DNA of 64,000 nucleotides from Paenibacillus mangrovi (GCF_022898935.1 NZ_JALIRP010000001.1:248001-312000); one strand, 5' to 3'. Positions 16,267-25,080 are shown, counted from the first letter of the stretch. A program made the numbers and translations. Notes: generated from the letters alone by a model not told the origin.

Positions 16267-16542
16267 ATGGCATCCAGACATGATTCCAGTCTTCAAACGC
16301 AAAATCCGATTTCCCAAGCGCAAAATTCGGTGGAAAAGCTGCATAATGCGGTTTCCCAGGCAATGTCCCACCCCACGGAACAAATGGTGGAGCAGGCTAC
16401 GAACACGCTTGCTCATACGGAACTGGCGGTTGACCAGGCCGGCGACAGCCTGAATGGACAAGCCGTCGAATTGGTGGAGGAAGCGCTGGCAGAGGAGAAA
16501 AGCCGCTTGGCTTCCATAGCCTCTGACAATCACGGAGAATAA
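16267..16542 (+). CDS. small hydrophilic helical protein
   Basis: 91 residues, rich in Gln, Ala, Glu and Asn, with no hydrophobic segment and probably mostly helical (about 20-80, SQAQNSVEKLHNAVSQAM and onward). A strong AAGGAGA lies 10 bases before the ATG and a 12-bp terminator follows, which supports a real gene. The family is not recognised. The composition resembles small stress or spore proteins, but I make no functional claim. Confidence 0.6.
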   Translation: MASRHDSSLQTQNPISQAQNSVEKLHNAVSQAMSHPTEQMVEQATNTLAHTELAVDQAGDSLNGQAVELVEEALAEEKSRLASIASDNHGE

Positions 16543-16563
16543 ACGAAATAAGTTGCCTGTCTG

Positions 16564-16598
16564 ATCCTGCAAAGTATCGAACTTTGCAGGATTTTTGC
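16564..16598 (+). terminator. terminator after the small hydrophilic protein gene
   Basis: ATCCTGCAAAGT-ATCGA-ACTTTGCAGGAT, a 12-bp perfect stem, followed by TTTTTG. Confidence 0.9.
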
Positions 16599-16619
16599 TT
16601 CTATGAAGGAGGGGCTTTT

Positions 16620-16648
16620 TTGGGAATCATTCTTCTCTATGCTATAAT
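16620..16648 (+). promoter_or_regulatory. extended -10 promoter for the aldo/keto reductase
   Basis: TTGGGA at 16620, 17 bases, then TGCTATAAT (extended -10) ending at 16648, about 54 bases before the start codon. Confidence 0.6.
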
Positions 16649-16701
16649 GGACATGCTTTCTTAATCATGCATCTCATTATTCACGGAAGGTTGTGAAGGA
16701 C

Positions 16702-17526
16702 ATGAAACACATTACGGACTGCGCCACTCTGAACAACGGAGTTACCATGCCATGGTTTGGTTTCGGTACATATCAGGCGAAAGGCAATGAAGTATATGAA
16801 GCCGTCAAGGTTGCACTGGAAACAGGGTACCGCAGCATTGATACCGCCGCCGTGTACGGTAATGAGCAGGAAGTAGGCAAGGCGATTGCTGATAGCGGCA
16901 TTGCCCGAAGCGAAATTTTCGTCACGACCAAAGTATGGAATGATGATCAGGGATACGATTCTACGCTTCGCGCTTTTGAAGATAGCCAGAAACGCCTTGG
17001 ACTGAATGTGATCGATCTGTATTTGATCCACTGGCCGGGCAAAGATAAATTCAAGGATACGTGGAAAGCGATGGAGCGCCTGTACGATGAAGGCAGCATC
17101 CGCGCCATTGGCGTGAGCAATTTCCACGTTCATCATTTACAAGAGCTCATGAAGGACAGCAATGTAGTGCCGGCTGTCGATCAGGTGGAGCTACATCCGG
17201 GGCTGACTCAGCAGGAGCTACATGACTATTGCAGAGCTCACGGAATTCAGATCGAAGCATGGGCTCCTTTGATGAAGGGCAAGCTCAGCGATAACACGAC
17301 GCTGCTCGGCATCGCCCAGAAATACGGGAAATCGCCGGCGCAAATCATACTGCGTTGGGACATTCAGAATAGAATCGTCACGATTCCGAAATCGGTAACG
17401 CCTTCGCGCATCCGCGAGAATGCGGATATTTTCGATTTCGAACTGACGCAGGACGAGCTGAAGCTAATCGATGCGCTGAACGAAAATAAGCGGATCGGTA
17501 CAGATCCTGACAAGCTGTTTTTCTAA
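16702..17526 (+). CDS. aldo/keto reductase
   Basis: 274 residues with the full AKR tetrad: Asp and Tyr in SIDTAAVYGNE, Lys in TTKVWNDD and His in LIHWPG. The NADPH-binding end is present as IPKSVTPSRIRENADIFDFEL. It resembles the Bacillus YvgN/YtbE group, which reduces methylglyoxal and other small aldehydes in the cytoplasm; this substrate is inferred. ATG 16702 is 10 bases after GGAAGG; GTG 16693 lies too close to it. It is a single-gene unit with its own promoter and terminator. Confidence 0.9.
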   Translation: MKHITDCATLNNGVTMPWFGFGTYQAKGNEVYEAVKVALETGYRSIDTAAVYGNEQEVGKAIADSGIARSEIFVTTKVWNDDQGYDSTLRAFEDSQKRLGLNVIDLYLIHWPGKDKFKDTWKAMERLYDEGSIRAIGVSNFHVHHLQELMKDSNVVPAVDQVELHPGLTQQELHDYCRAHGIQIEAWAPLMKGKLSDNTTLLGIAQKYGKSPAQIILRWDIQNRIVTIPKSVTPSRIRENADIFDFELTQDELKLIDALNENKRIGTDPDKLFF

Positions 17527-17545
17527 TCAGTTTTTCGTCATAACC

Positions 17546-17587
17546 AAAAATCCCGGACTGCCTTTTCAGGCGATCCGGGATTTTTTT
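17546..17587. terminator. bidirectional terminator between converging genes
   Basis: AAATCCCGGA and TCCGGGATTT form a 10-bp stem with A and T runs on either side. Confidence 0.85.
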
Positions 17588-17639
17588 AAGATTATAGAAT
17601 TAATAATTTTTCCGCAGGCTGAACATATGCTTCGCAGTC

Positions 17640-18797
17640 TTAATGCTTGCGCGGCGGAAGCGGCCCCAGGAACTGATAATATTGGCACTCGATCCGGCCG
17701 TTAAACAGCTTGCGTCTCTTATCGGCTTTACGGCCGAAGTAATGCTCAAACTGCTTGGTCGGACTGATGGCGAAGAAGGACCAGGTCGGCAGCTGTGCAG
17801 CGGTATGGCCTAACTGGCGAATCAGCTTCTCAACCTCGTTTTTCTCACTCAAGCGTTCCCCGTACGGCGGGTTGGTGATTAGACAGCCATACTCACCCTC
17901 AGGCTTGGCTTTAGCTGCAGGGAGGACGTTGAACGTGATTTCACGTCCAAAGCCTGCACTTTTGGCAGCCGCTTTGGCGACTTCAATAGCCTGCGGATCG
18001 ATATCACTTCCAGTAAGCTGCAAAGGCTCGTCATCCTGAACAGAGTCATAAGCTTCTTCACGCGCTTCTGTCCACAGCTGCTCGGGGATGATGCGCCAGT
18101 GCTCGGAAGGAAAGGAGCGGCGCAGTCCCGGTGCGATATTCCAGCCCATCATAGCGGCTTCGATCAGGAAGGTGCCGGAACCGCAGCATGGATCATAAAG
18201 TGGCCGGGAAGCATTCCAGCGGCTGAGCTGCAGCAGAGCAGCGGCCATCGTTTCCTTGATCGGCGCTTCCGTCACTAGCTTGCGATAGCCGCGCTTATGC
18301 AGGGCCGGTCCCGTTGTATCCAGCGTAAGGAGCGCCACATCTTTATGCAGATTCACTTCGATGACGTAACGAGCGCCGTTTTCCTGGAACCAATCGGTGT
18401 GGTAGCTTTGCTTCAATTTTTCGACGATGGCTTTTTTAACAATCCCTTGGCAGGCAGGTACGCTGCTCAGCTGGGAATGATGCGAACGCCCTTCGACAGG
18501 GAATTCCCCGTCAGACGGAATCCAGTCTTCCCAAGGCAGCGCCTTGGTTCCTTCGAACAGCTCGTCAAAGGTTTTGGCAGGGAATTCACCCATTTTTACA
18601 AGAATCCGGTCCGAGGTGCGGAGCCACAGGTTGCAGCGGCAGATATCCTTGAGATCTCCTGCAAAAGTAACTCTTCCGTTTTCGACCTCAAGGTCGGTGT
18701 AACCCAAATCTTTAAGTTCACGCGCGACGATGGCCTCCAGGCCCATCGGTGCGGTTGCAATCAATTGCAAGCGGGGCATATGCGGTTTCAACTCCAT
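17640..18797 (-). CDS. THUMP-domain class I RNA methyltransferase (YpsC/RlmL-like)
   Basis: 385 residues. An N-terminal ferredoxin-like plus THUMP RNA-binding region (about 10-165) is followed by a Rossmann methyltransferase domain. DPCCGSGTFLIEA is the SAM-binding motif I, GSDIDPQAIEVAK motif II, and TNPPYGER the N-P-P-Y catalytic motif for base N-methylation. It corresponds to Bacillus YpsC and the first half of E. coli RlmL, which makes m2G in 23S rRNA. The target is inferred. ATG 18797 is preceded by AAAGG. Confidence 0.9.
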   Translation of the reverse strand: MELKPHMPRLQLIATAPMGLEAIVARELKDLGYTDLEVENGRVTFAGDLKDICRCNLWLRTSDRILVKMGEFPAKTFDELFEGTKALPWEDWIPSDGEFPVEGRSHHSQLSSVPACQGIVKKAIVEKLKQSYHTDWFQENGARYVIEVNLHKDVALLTLDTTGPALHKRGYRKLVTEAPIKETMAAALLQLSRWNASRPLYDPCCGSGTFLIEAAMMGWNIAPGLRRSFPSEHWRIIPEQLWTEAREEAYDSVQDDEPLQLTGSDIDPQAIEVAKAAAKSAGFGREITFNVLPAAKAKPEGEYGCLITNPPYGERLSEKNEVEKLIRQLGHTAAQLPTWSFFAISPTKQFEHYFGRKADKRRKLFNGRIECQYYQFLGPLPPRKH

Positions 18798-18841
18798 TTT
18801 CAGCCTTTATTTCAGTTTGTAAGTTATGGATTAACATAGGA

Positions 18842-19065
18842 ATTAGTTCTTGACAATTGTGCGAGGAGTCCGCTGCGGTTACGGATCGTTCTTCCGATCA
18901 CTGTTGTCTCCAAATTTCTTGATTATAACCTTTATAAGGTTGAAATTCGGAGACAGCCCATGCTTTCGAGGCGAGCTTTCCTTTGGAAAGCTTTCAGGCG
19001 ACCGCTTCGCTTCTTCAGAACGATTCCGTCCCATTCGCTACCTGTGCTTCTTGTCAAATACTAAT
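18842..19065. mobile_element. MITE-like element with terminal inverted repeats
   Basis: The ends ATTAGTTCTTGACAA (18842-18856) and TTGTCAAATACTAAT (19051-19065) are inverted copies with two mismatches in 15. Inside are strong hairpins: TGTCTCCAAATTTC at 18905 with GAAATTCGGAGACA at 18942 (13 of 14 pair), enclosing AACCTT-TAT-AAGGTT at 18927-18941, and AGCTTTCC-TTT-GGAAAGCT at 18974-18992. No transposase is encoded. The 83-residue frame at 18850-19101 lies mostly in the element and has no RBS. A clear target-site duplication is not visible. It may instead be a structured intergenic repeat. Confidence 0.5.
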
Positions 19066-19225
19066 CAGAATGTTGAGCCTGTCGTATATAAATGGAATTG
19101 AAGCTCGAATAAGTCTTCAAACCATTCTATAATAGTATAGGTGAATGTGAGTTCAGAAACAAACCATAAGTTAACGCCATCAATGATTGAATGTTGAATG
19201 TTGAAAGTGAAGGAGAGTCTTAGCC

Positions 19226-19861
19226 ATGAGTCCTGAAGAATACGCGGACCATTTTCTTGAAAATGATGAGCAGCTTGCTCGTGTGAAACAAAATATTGCC
19301 GAGAAGGGTATGCCGGAGATTTCGATCGCACCGGGTTATGGCCGGCTGCTGACCCTGCTGGTGTCGGCAACCAAAGCGTCGCAGGTGCTGGAAATCGGGG
19401 CACTGGGCGGCTACAGCGGTATTTGTCTGGCCAGAGGCCTGACATCCGAAGGTCTTCTTACGTCACTGGAGCTCAAGAAGGAATTCGCAGACGTTGCCCT
19501 TCAGCATTTGACCGAAGCTGGGTTCGGGGAACAAGTGGAATATAGGATCGGCGAAGCCGCAGACAGCTTAGAGAAGCTTAAGCAGGAAGGCCGGAAATTC
19601 GATTTCTTCTTTATCGACGCCGATAAGGAGAACTATCCATTATATCTGGAATATGCGATTGAGCTTGCGAATCCGGGAGCCATCATTGCCGGTGATAACA
19701 CATTTTTGCGCGGAAGAACCTTGAATCCAGACAAAAATGGCCCATCGGTTCAGGCGATCCGCCGATTTAACGAGCAGATGGCCACCGATGAGCGTTTAAT
19801 CGGCACGATTTTGCCGGCATACGACGGATTGGCTGTCGCTATGGTGAAGCCGCAGGCGTAA
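19226..19861 (+). CDS. SAM-dependent O-methyltransferase (catechol OMT-like)
   Basis: 211 residues. The fold shows APGYGRLLTLLVSATKASQVLEIGALGGYSG (motif I is LEIGALGGYS), a TSLELKKE acidic loop and FFFIDADKENYP with the metal-binding Asp. This is the class I methyltransferase group PF01596 that uses a divalent ion to methylate catechol-like hydroxyls. The cytoplasmic substrate is unknown. AAGGAGAG precedes ATG 19226 by 9 bases. The final NTFLRGR provides another metal-binding Asn region. It is a single-gene unit closed by a strong terminator. Confidence 0.88.
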   Translation: MSPEEYADHFLENDEQLARVKQNIAEKGMPEISIAPGYGRLLTLLVSATKASQVLEIGALGGYSGICLARGLTSEGLLTSLELKKEFADVALQHLTEAGFGEQVEYRIGEAADSLEKLKQEGRKFDFFFIDADKENYPLYLEYAIELANPGAIIAGDNTFLRGRTLNPDKNGPSVQAIRRFNEQMATDERLIGTILPAYDGLAVAMVKPQA

Positions 19862-19873
19862 CAGCAACCAGGT

Positions 19874-19916
19874 ACAAAAAAAGGTGGTGCAGGATGTCAT
19901 CCTGCCCACCTTTTTT
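19874..19916. terminator. bidirectional terminator
   Basis: AAAAAAGGTGG-T-GCAGGAT-GTC-ATCCTGC-CCACCTTTTTT: about 18 paired bases with A and T runs, between converging genes. Confidence 0.9.
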
Positions 19917-19946
19917 AATCTATTGGAATTCATAATTTCCGGGGCC

Positions 19947-20008
19947 CCCGCAAAGTTCCTGAATCCGCTTCGAAGCAAAGTCCCCACTTTGTGGGGGTAT
20001 TTTGCGGG
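19947..20008. repeat. nested hairpin element between converging genes
   Basis: The outer stem CCCGCAAA (19947-19954) pairs with TTTGCGGG (20001-20008). Inside are a 10-base palindrome GCTTCGAAGC (19967-19976) and a CCCCAC-TTT-GTGGGG hairpin (19982-19996). No U-tract follows, and a strong terminator already lies beside it, so it looks like a structured intergenic repeat, not a simple terminator. Confidence 0.5.
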
Positions 20009-21232
20009 TTAACGGTATTCAGGCGATTTGCGATGTTTGAACAGCTTGAGCCGTACCCAAATCATGTTCAGCAGAAGCATACAGCCTGAGATAATAAACA
20101 AGCCTTCAATCCCAATGAAGCCGGATAAGAAGCCTCCGACCACCGCGCCGAGCATGTTGCCGAGCGCAAGCGTGCTCGTATTGAAGCCGAACGCCCGGCT
20201 CTCCATGCCGTCAGGCGTATACGAGCGGATCAGGGCATTGACGCTTGGGAGCAAGCCTCCCATGAAAATACCCATCAAAAACCGCACGATAATCAGCTGC
20301 CATACGGACTGCACAAAAGCCTGTGGAATCATCGTAAGCCCGGCTCCGATCAGGGCGTAGGTCAAGATGCGGTGAGCTCCCACCTTGTCGCTGACCTTGC
20401 CGAGGATCGGTGAGGTAATCATGTTGGACACGCCGGTAACGGCGGTGACCATGCCGGCCCAGAAGGCGAGATTAACTGTCGAACCATGAAGCTTCTCAAC
20501 ATATATCGGCAGCAACGACATTGGGCTCATCATAGCGAACTGCAGCAGGAAGGTCACGGCGAACAAAGCCGGAAGCTGAGGGATTTGCGCCAGCTCTTTG
20601 AATCCGGCTAGAACTGAGATTTGCGGGACTTTCGCGGCTTCTTCGCGGTTAAAGTTTTCTTTGACGAGGAAGAGCGCAAGCAGTGTGGCTACAAAGATGA
20701 GAATGCCGATAATATAGAAAATAGGGCGGAATCCGAACAGATCCGCAAGGCTCCCTCCAATGAGTGGGCCGAGAATGGTTCCTGCCACGGAGCCGGACTG
20801 CATGATCCCCATTGCAAAACCCATCCGTTCTTTCGGGGTCGTGCTGGATACCAGGGAAACCGAAGCCGGGTTGAAGCCCGATATCGTACCGTTCAGCAGC
20901 CGGAGGAGCAGCAGTTCCCATGGATTGCGGGCAAAGCCCATCAGTGTAATGACAATCGCCATCCCGAAGCCGGAGCGCAGCAGCATGATTTTGCGTCCGT
21001 AACGGTCGGCAAGCTTACCCCAAAAGGGCTGAAAAATAAATGAGGTCAGGAAATTGGCTGCAAAAATCAATCCTGCCCACATGCCGATCTGCTGCTCACC
21101 CTGAACTCCCAGATCCTTCGCCAGATACAGGGACAGGAACGGGGTAATCATTGTCATTCCAGAGTTGACCAGAAACTGGCCAATCCAAAGTACAATCAAA
21201 TTGACTTTCCACGATTTCAATGTGCTTTTCAC
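20009..21232 (-). CDS. MFS multidrug exporter
   Basis: 407 residues with twelve predicted helices. The MFS signature GKLADRYGRKIMLLRSGFG follows helix 2 and LRLLNGTISGFNPASVSL resembles the proline-containing motif C region of drug-proton antiporters (DHA1, the TetA/NorA group). The start is uncertain: GTG 21232 directly abuts the SD (AAAGGAAGTG), and an in-frame TTG at 21220 lies about 11 bases after it; both keep the first helix. It is divergent from hemE. The substrate is unknown. Confidence 0.85.
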   Translation of the reverse strand: MKSTLKSWKVNLIVLWIGQFLVNSGMTMITPFLSLYLAKDLGVQGEQQIGMWAGLIFAANFLTSFIFQPFWGKLADRYGRKIMLLRSGFGMAIVITLMGFARNPWELLLLRLLNGTISGFNPASVSLVSSTTPKERMGFAMGIMQSGSVAGTILGPLIGGSLADLFGFRPIFYIIGILIFVATLLALFLVKENFNREEAAKVPQISVLAGFKELAQIPQLPALFAVTFLLQFAMMSPMSLLPIYVEKLHGSTVNLAFWAGMVTAVTGVSNMITSPILGKVSDKVGAHRILTYALIGAGLTMIPQAFVQSVWQLIIVRFLMGIFMGGLLPSVNALIRSYTPDGMESRAFGFNTSTLALGNMLGAVVGGFLSGFIGIEGLFIISGCMLLLNMIWVRLKLFKHRKSPEYR

Positions 21233-21357
21233 TTCCTTTCTCTTGTGACTGCAATAGCAACATGAAAAACACAGATTGTTTCAGTATAACATATTTACCC
21301 AAGGCGGCCCGGGTAGCAGAATTCATACTATTGTCATGTGATTTAATAGGCAGCCAG

Positions 21358-21386
21358 TTGTTACTTACTTTTAAAAAGGGCATAAT
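21358..21386 (+). promoter_or_regulatory. promoter for hemE-hemH
   Basis: TTGTTA at 21358, 17-base spacer, CATAAT at 21381-21386, 40 bases before hemE. Confidence 0.5.
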
Positions 21387-21425
21387 ATTGATTAGAGAAA
21401 TTCTAAAATAATTGGAGGCCTTTTC

Positions 21426-22475
21426 ATGACCTACAACGATACACTCATACGAGCCAGCTATAAAAAGGACGTAGATCATGTTCCTGTCTGGTATATGAGA
21501 CAAGCGGGCAGGTACGATCCTGAATACCGCAAAATCAAAGAAAAATATACGCTTCTTGAAATTTGCCGTCAGCCGGAGCTTGCAGCAGAAATCACAATGA
21601 TGCCGGTGCGCAAGCTGGGTGTGGATGCTGCTATTTTGTATTCGGATATTATGAACCCGGTAGCTTCGCTTGGCGTTGATTTTGATATTGTCAAAAATAT
21701 CGGCCCGGTCATTGACAATCCAATCCGCAGTAAAGCCGATGTGGAGAAGCTGCGTCCGATCGACATCGACAAGGATTTGTCCCACATTATGGAGACGATC
21801 CGCATTTTGGACCGCGAGCTTGAGGTTCCCTTAATTACGTTTGCTGGAGCACCATTTACGATTGCCAGCTACCTGATTGAAGGGCGTCCTTCCAAAAGCT
21901 ATATTTTGACGAAAACGCTAATGTACAGCGAGCCTGAGGTCTGGAACATGCTGATGAACAAGCTGGGCGATATGGTGATTACATATGTGCGGGCCCATAT
22001 TCAGAACGGCGGCAAGGCATTTCAGCTGTTTGACAGCTGGGTTGGTGCGCTTGCGCCGCAAGATTTTCAAAAATATGTGCTGCCAACCATTACTCGTATC
22101 TTTGCCGAACTTTCAGATTTGAATGTACCCAAAATATATTTCCCTGGCGTAAGCTCCGGCGAGCTGCTTCCGACACTTACACAGCTTCAGGCGGATGTCA
22201 TTGGTCTGGACTGGAGAGTTTCCATCGCAGAAGGACGCAAGCGTACTGGCGGCAAATTTGCAGTGCAGGGTAATCTCGATCCGTATATTTTGACGGCTCC
22301 TATGGACATCATCAAGCAGTATGCTAAAGAAATCATTGACGAAGGCATTCAGGAACCAGGCTATATTTTCAATCTGGGACATGGTTTGTTCCCTGAAGCG
22401 TCGCTGGACAAACTGAAGGAGCTCACTGAGTATATCCATGAGTATTCGGCCTCAGCTTTGAAGAACGGAAAATAA
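21426..22475 (+). CDS. hemE: uroporphyrinogen III decarboxylase
   Basis: A 349-residue cytoplasmic enzyme of heme synthesis that removes four acetate carboxyls from uroporphyrinogen III to give coproporphyrinogen III. The N-terminal signature PVWYMRQAGRYDPEYR carries the substrate-binding Arg residues, and FAGAPFTIASYLIEG and the final FNLGHGLFPEA motif are intact. TTGGAGG lies 8 bases before ATG 21426. It is followed 46 bases later by hemH, so the two are probably one transcript. Confidence 0.96.
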   Translation: MTYNDTLIRASYKKDVDHVPVWYMRQAGRYDPEYRKIKEKYTLLEICRQPELAAEITMMPVRKLGVDAAILYSDIMNPVASLGVDFDIVKNIGPVIDNPIRSKADVEKLRPIDIDKDLSHIMETIRILDRELEVPLITFAGAPFTIASYLIEGRPSKSYILTKTLMYSEPEVWNMLMNKLGDMVITYVRAHIQNGGKAFQLFDSWVGALAPQDFQKYVLPTITRIFAELSDLNVPKIYFPGVSSGELLPTLTQLQADVIGLDWRVSIAEGRKRTGGKFAVQGNLDPYILTAPMDIIKQYAKEIIDEGIQEPGYIFNLGHGLFPEASLDKLKELTEYIHEYSASALKNGK

Positions 22476-22521
22476 TAAACTATTAAATCTAGACCCATAT
22501 TAATCAAGAGGTGATCGTTTC

Positions 22522-23472
22522 GTGAAAACAAAAGTAGGCGTGCTTGTGATGTCCTATGGAACTCCTGAAAGCATCGAAGGTATCGAAGCGTATTATACGC
22601 ATATCCGCCGTGGACATGCTCCATCTCCTGAGCAGCTTGAAGAGCTGGCTGACCGTTATAAAGCTATTGTAGGCGGCGTTTTCCCGCTGCGTGAAAATAC
22701 GAACCATCAGGTAGACAGCCTGCAAAAAGCGTTAAATGAGAATCCTCGTTTATCCGAAGTTGAATTTGTCTGCTATCAGGGTCTGAAGCATGCAAGTCCG
22801 TTTATTGAAGACGGCGTGGAGCAGATGGCCAAAGACGGCATCAAAAAGGCAGTCGGCATCGTGCTTGCCCCTCACTACTCCACAATGAGCGTGGAAAGCT
22901 ATATCAAGCGTGCGCAAGCGAAAGCGGATGAGCAGTGCGTGGAATTTACCTTTGTGAAGAGCTATCATCTGCATCCACAGCTGATCGAAGCTTTTAGCCG
23001 CCGTGTGAACGCGAAGCTCGATCTTTTCAAGGAAGCGGGAGCCGAACGTGACGACGTACGGGTATTGTTCAGCGCGCACAGTCTGCCAGAGAAAATTCTG
23101 GAGCTTGGCGATCCTTATCCGGAACAGCTGTTGGAAACCTCCCGTGCTATTGCTGAAAAAACAGGTGTTACCTCTTGGCAGTTTGCATGGCAGAGCGCCG
23201 GACGCACCTCGGTGCCTTGGCTGGGTCCAGATATTCTGGAGACTCTCCGTAATCTTAGCAAGGAACAGGTTGAAAATGTGCTGGTTGCTCCGATCGGCTT
23301 TGTATCCGATCATCTGGAAGTTCTCTATGACCTGGATATCGAAGCACAGGAAGTCGCCAAGGAGCTGGATATGCGCTTAATGCGTATCGACATGCTGAAC
23401 AGCGATCCGCTGTATATGGAAACGCTTTGTGATTCCGTCATCGATCAGCTAAAACAATCAAATTTGGTCTAG
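22522..23472 (+). CDS. hemH: ferrochelatase (coproporphyrin-type expected in Firmicutes)
   Basis: 316 residues. MSYGTPES near the start, LFSAHSLPEKI with the metal-binding His, and the later GFVSDHLEVLYDLD with the catalytic Glu are ferrochelatase motifs. In Gram-positive bacteria the enzyme usually inserts iron into coproporphyrin III (CpfC). GTG 22522 is preceded by AGAGGTGAT. The protoporphyrinogen or coproporphyrinogen oxidase gene that commonly follows hemEH in Bacilli is absent; a terminator and a CapA-like gene follow. Confidence 0.95.
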   Translation: MKTKVGVLVMSYGTPESIEGIEAYYTHIRRGHAPSPEQLEELADRYKAIVGGVFPLRENTNHQVDSLQKALNENPRLSEVEFVCYQGLKHASPFIEDGVEQMAKDGIKKAVGIVLAPHYSTMSVESYIKRAQAKADEQCVEFTFVKSYHLHPQLIEAFSRRVNAKLDLFKEAGAERDDVRVLFSAHSLPEKILELGDPYPEQLLETSRAIAEKTGVTSWQFAWQSAGRTSVPWLGPDILETLRNLSKEQVENVLVAPIGFVSDHLEVLYDLDIEAQEVAKELDMRLMRIDMLNSDPLYMETLCDSVIDQLKQSNLV

Positions 23473-23492
23473 AATACAGCTATTTCTCTATG

Positions 23493-23521
23493 GAACCTCC
23501 CGCATTAGCGGGAGGTTCTAT
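23493..23521 (+). terminator. terminator after hemH
   Basis: GAACCTCCCGC-ATTA-GCGGGAGGTTC followed by TATTTG; the stem is a perfect 11 bp but the T-tract is short. Confidence 0.75.
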
Positions 23522-23536
23522 TTGCTTGTGCGGCCC

Positions 23537-23545
23537 TGATATAAT
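23537..23545 (+). promoter_or_regulatory. extended -10 promoter for the CapA-like gene
   Basis: TGATATAAT at 23537-23545, about 57 bases before the start. No good -35 is placed, which is common for extended -10 promoters. Confidence 0.5.
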
Positions 23546-23601
23546 AGTATGGATTCTGTAAAACAAATCTATCAAAATATGAAAAAAATTTAGGAGGAAC
23601 A

Positions 23602-25080
23602 ATGTATCCGCCGAGATCACAGAAAAAACGTTCCGGTCAGAAGAACCGGAAATCAAGGCAAAGGCGTCTGTGGCTGACAATGAATGCCTCATTGCTTTTG
23701 ATGATTGTCGTTCTATTATCCTACTATTTTATTAATGACAGACAGAGCGCAGCAGGAATGCAGTCGCCGAATCCGGCTCCTGCTGGTATAGAGAAGAAAG
23801 AGAACCCGCTGCAAGAACAGGGCTCCTCAGCTGAGACATCCTCTTCTCAGGATCATCATTCAACGAATGCTGCAGATCAGCCGGTTCAGAAGCCTGCCAA
23901 ACAGTCGGTCAATCAGCCGGTCAAAGAGCCTGATAAGCAGCCGGCAAAAACAGACGTGGATGCCAAGAAGCAGGGTTCGAACCAGGACGGTAAAGACCAG
24001 TCATCTAATGATACCCATGATAAATCTCCGGCCGGAGATGAAGGAAATGCTGCAGAAGGCAGCAGCCAGAAGGACGCAAGCGTACCGGAAGAACAAAAGA
24101 GCATCGCTTCCGATAACGGCAAGGCCGTCACCATTAATTTTGTGGGCGATATGATCTTCTCAAGCAAGGTGGAGCAAGTTCTGGAGAAAAAAGGATATTC
24201 ATATCCTTTCGCATATTTGGGAGATACATTCAAGAAGGATGATCTCACGCTTGGAAATCTGGAAACGCCAGTGACTACAGGCGGCGTGAGCGCCCAGAAC
24301 AAACAGTATGTATTCAAATCCTCGCCTAAGGCGCTGGATGCCCTGCATGCCGCAGGTATGGATGTTGTCAATCTGGGCAATAACCATATCCTTGATCAAG
24401 GCGAGGTCGGTTTGCTGGATACGATCAAATATTTGGATCAAAGCGGCATTCAGTATGTGGGTGCAGGCAAGAATGCAGCGCGTGCTTATGAGCCGCAGTA
24501 TTTCAAACGGGGCGGCATGACCATTGCCGTCGTAGGCTGCAGCCGGGTATATCCTGAGCCGAGCTGGGCGGCTGGAGACAACAAACCGGGTGTGGCGAGC
24601 GTTTATGATGGAAAAGGGTATCACGACCGCGTTATGACGACGATATCGAATGCCCGTAAGAAAGCGGACCTGGTGATTGTCATGACGCATTGGGGCATTG
24701 AAAGATCCCTGACGCCGAACGCCGTTCAGACCAAGCTTGCACATGATTTTGTAGACGCGGGAGCCGATCTGGTTATCGGCGGTCACCCGCATGTCCTACA
24801 GGGACTTGAGCAGTATAAAGGCAAGTGGATTGCATATAGTACAGGGAACTTTATTTTTACGAAATCCAGCACTCCCTCGACATGGAAAACAGCCGTGTTT
24901 CAAGCGACCTGTAAACCGAAATCCGGCTGCAGCATGAAGCTTACGCCTTACCATGCCGAGCTGGGTCAGCCGGTACCCATGAATGCCCAAGAGGGAAGCC
25001 AGCTGATGAAAGAGCTGCAGGGTTTATCCATCGGCGGCGTGAAAATCTCGAGTGATGGTGTAGTTACTCCGGGATCTTAA
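23602..25080 (+). CDS. CapA-family surface protein with membrane anchor and disordered linker
   Basis: 492 residues. A very basic N-terminus is followed by one membrane helix (about 33-48), then a 120-residue low-complexity linker rich in Gln, Pro, Lys, Ser and Asp. The rest is a CapA/PGA_cap metallophosphatase-like domain: INFVGDMIFS, LGNLETPVT, DVVNLGNNHILDQG, VMTHWG and IGGHPHVLQG carry the expected His/Asp/Asn ligands. GGAGG precedes ATG 23602. The family includes PgsA/CapA of poly-gamma-glutamate synthesis, but no pgsBC genes are nearby, so a capsule role is only a possibility. Confidence 0.88.
   Translation: MYPPRSQKKRSGQKNRKSRQRRLWLTMNASLLLMIVVLLSYYFINDRQSAAGMQSPNPAPAGIEKKENPLQEQGSSAETSSSQDHHSTNAADQPVQKPAKQSVNQPVKEPDKQPAKTDVDAKKQGSNQDGKDQSSNDTHDKSPAGDEGNAAEGSSQKDASVPEEQKSIASDNGKAVTINFVGDMIFSSKVEQVLEKKGYSYPFAYLGDTFKKDDLTLGNLETPVTTGGVSAQNKQYVFKSSPKALDALHAAGMDVVNLGNNHILDQGEVGLLDTIKYLDQSGIQYVGAGKNAARAYEPQYFKRGGMTIAVVGCSRVYPEPSWAAGDNKPGVASVYDGKGYHDRVMTTISNARKKADLVIVMTHWGIERSLTPNAVQTKLAHDFVDAGADLVIGGHPHVLQGLEQYKGKWIAYSTGNFIFTKSSTPSTWKTAVFQATCKPKSGCSMKLTPYHAELGQPVPMNAQEGSQLMKELQGLSIGGVKISSDGVVTPGS

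Noticed and set aside
18850-19101. 83-residue frame in the MITE-like element
   Set aside because: No SD; the strong hairpins explain the sequence better than a coding role.
23750-24120. low-complexity stretch in the CapA-like gene as a possible insertion
   Set aside because: It is in frame and typical of a wall-spanning linker.
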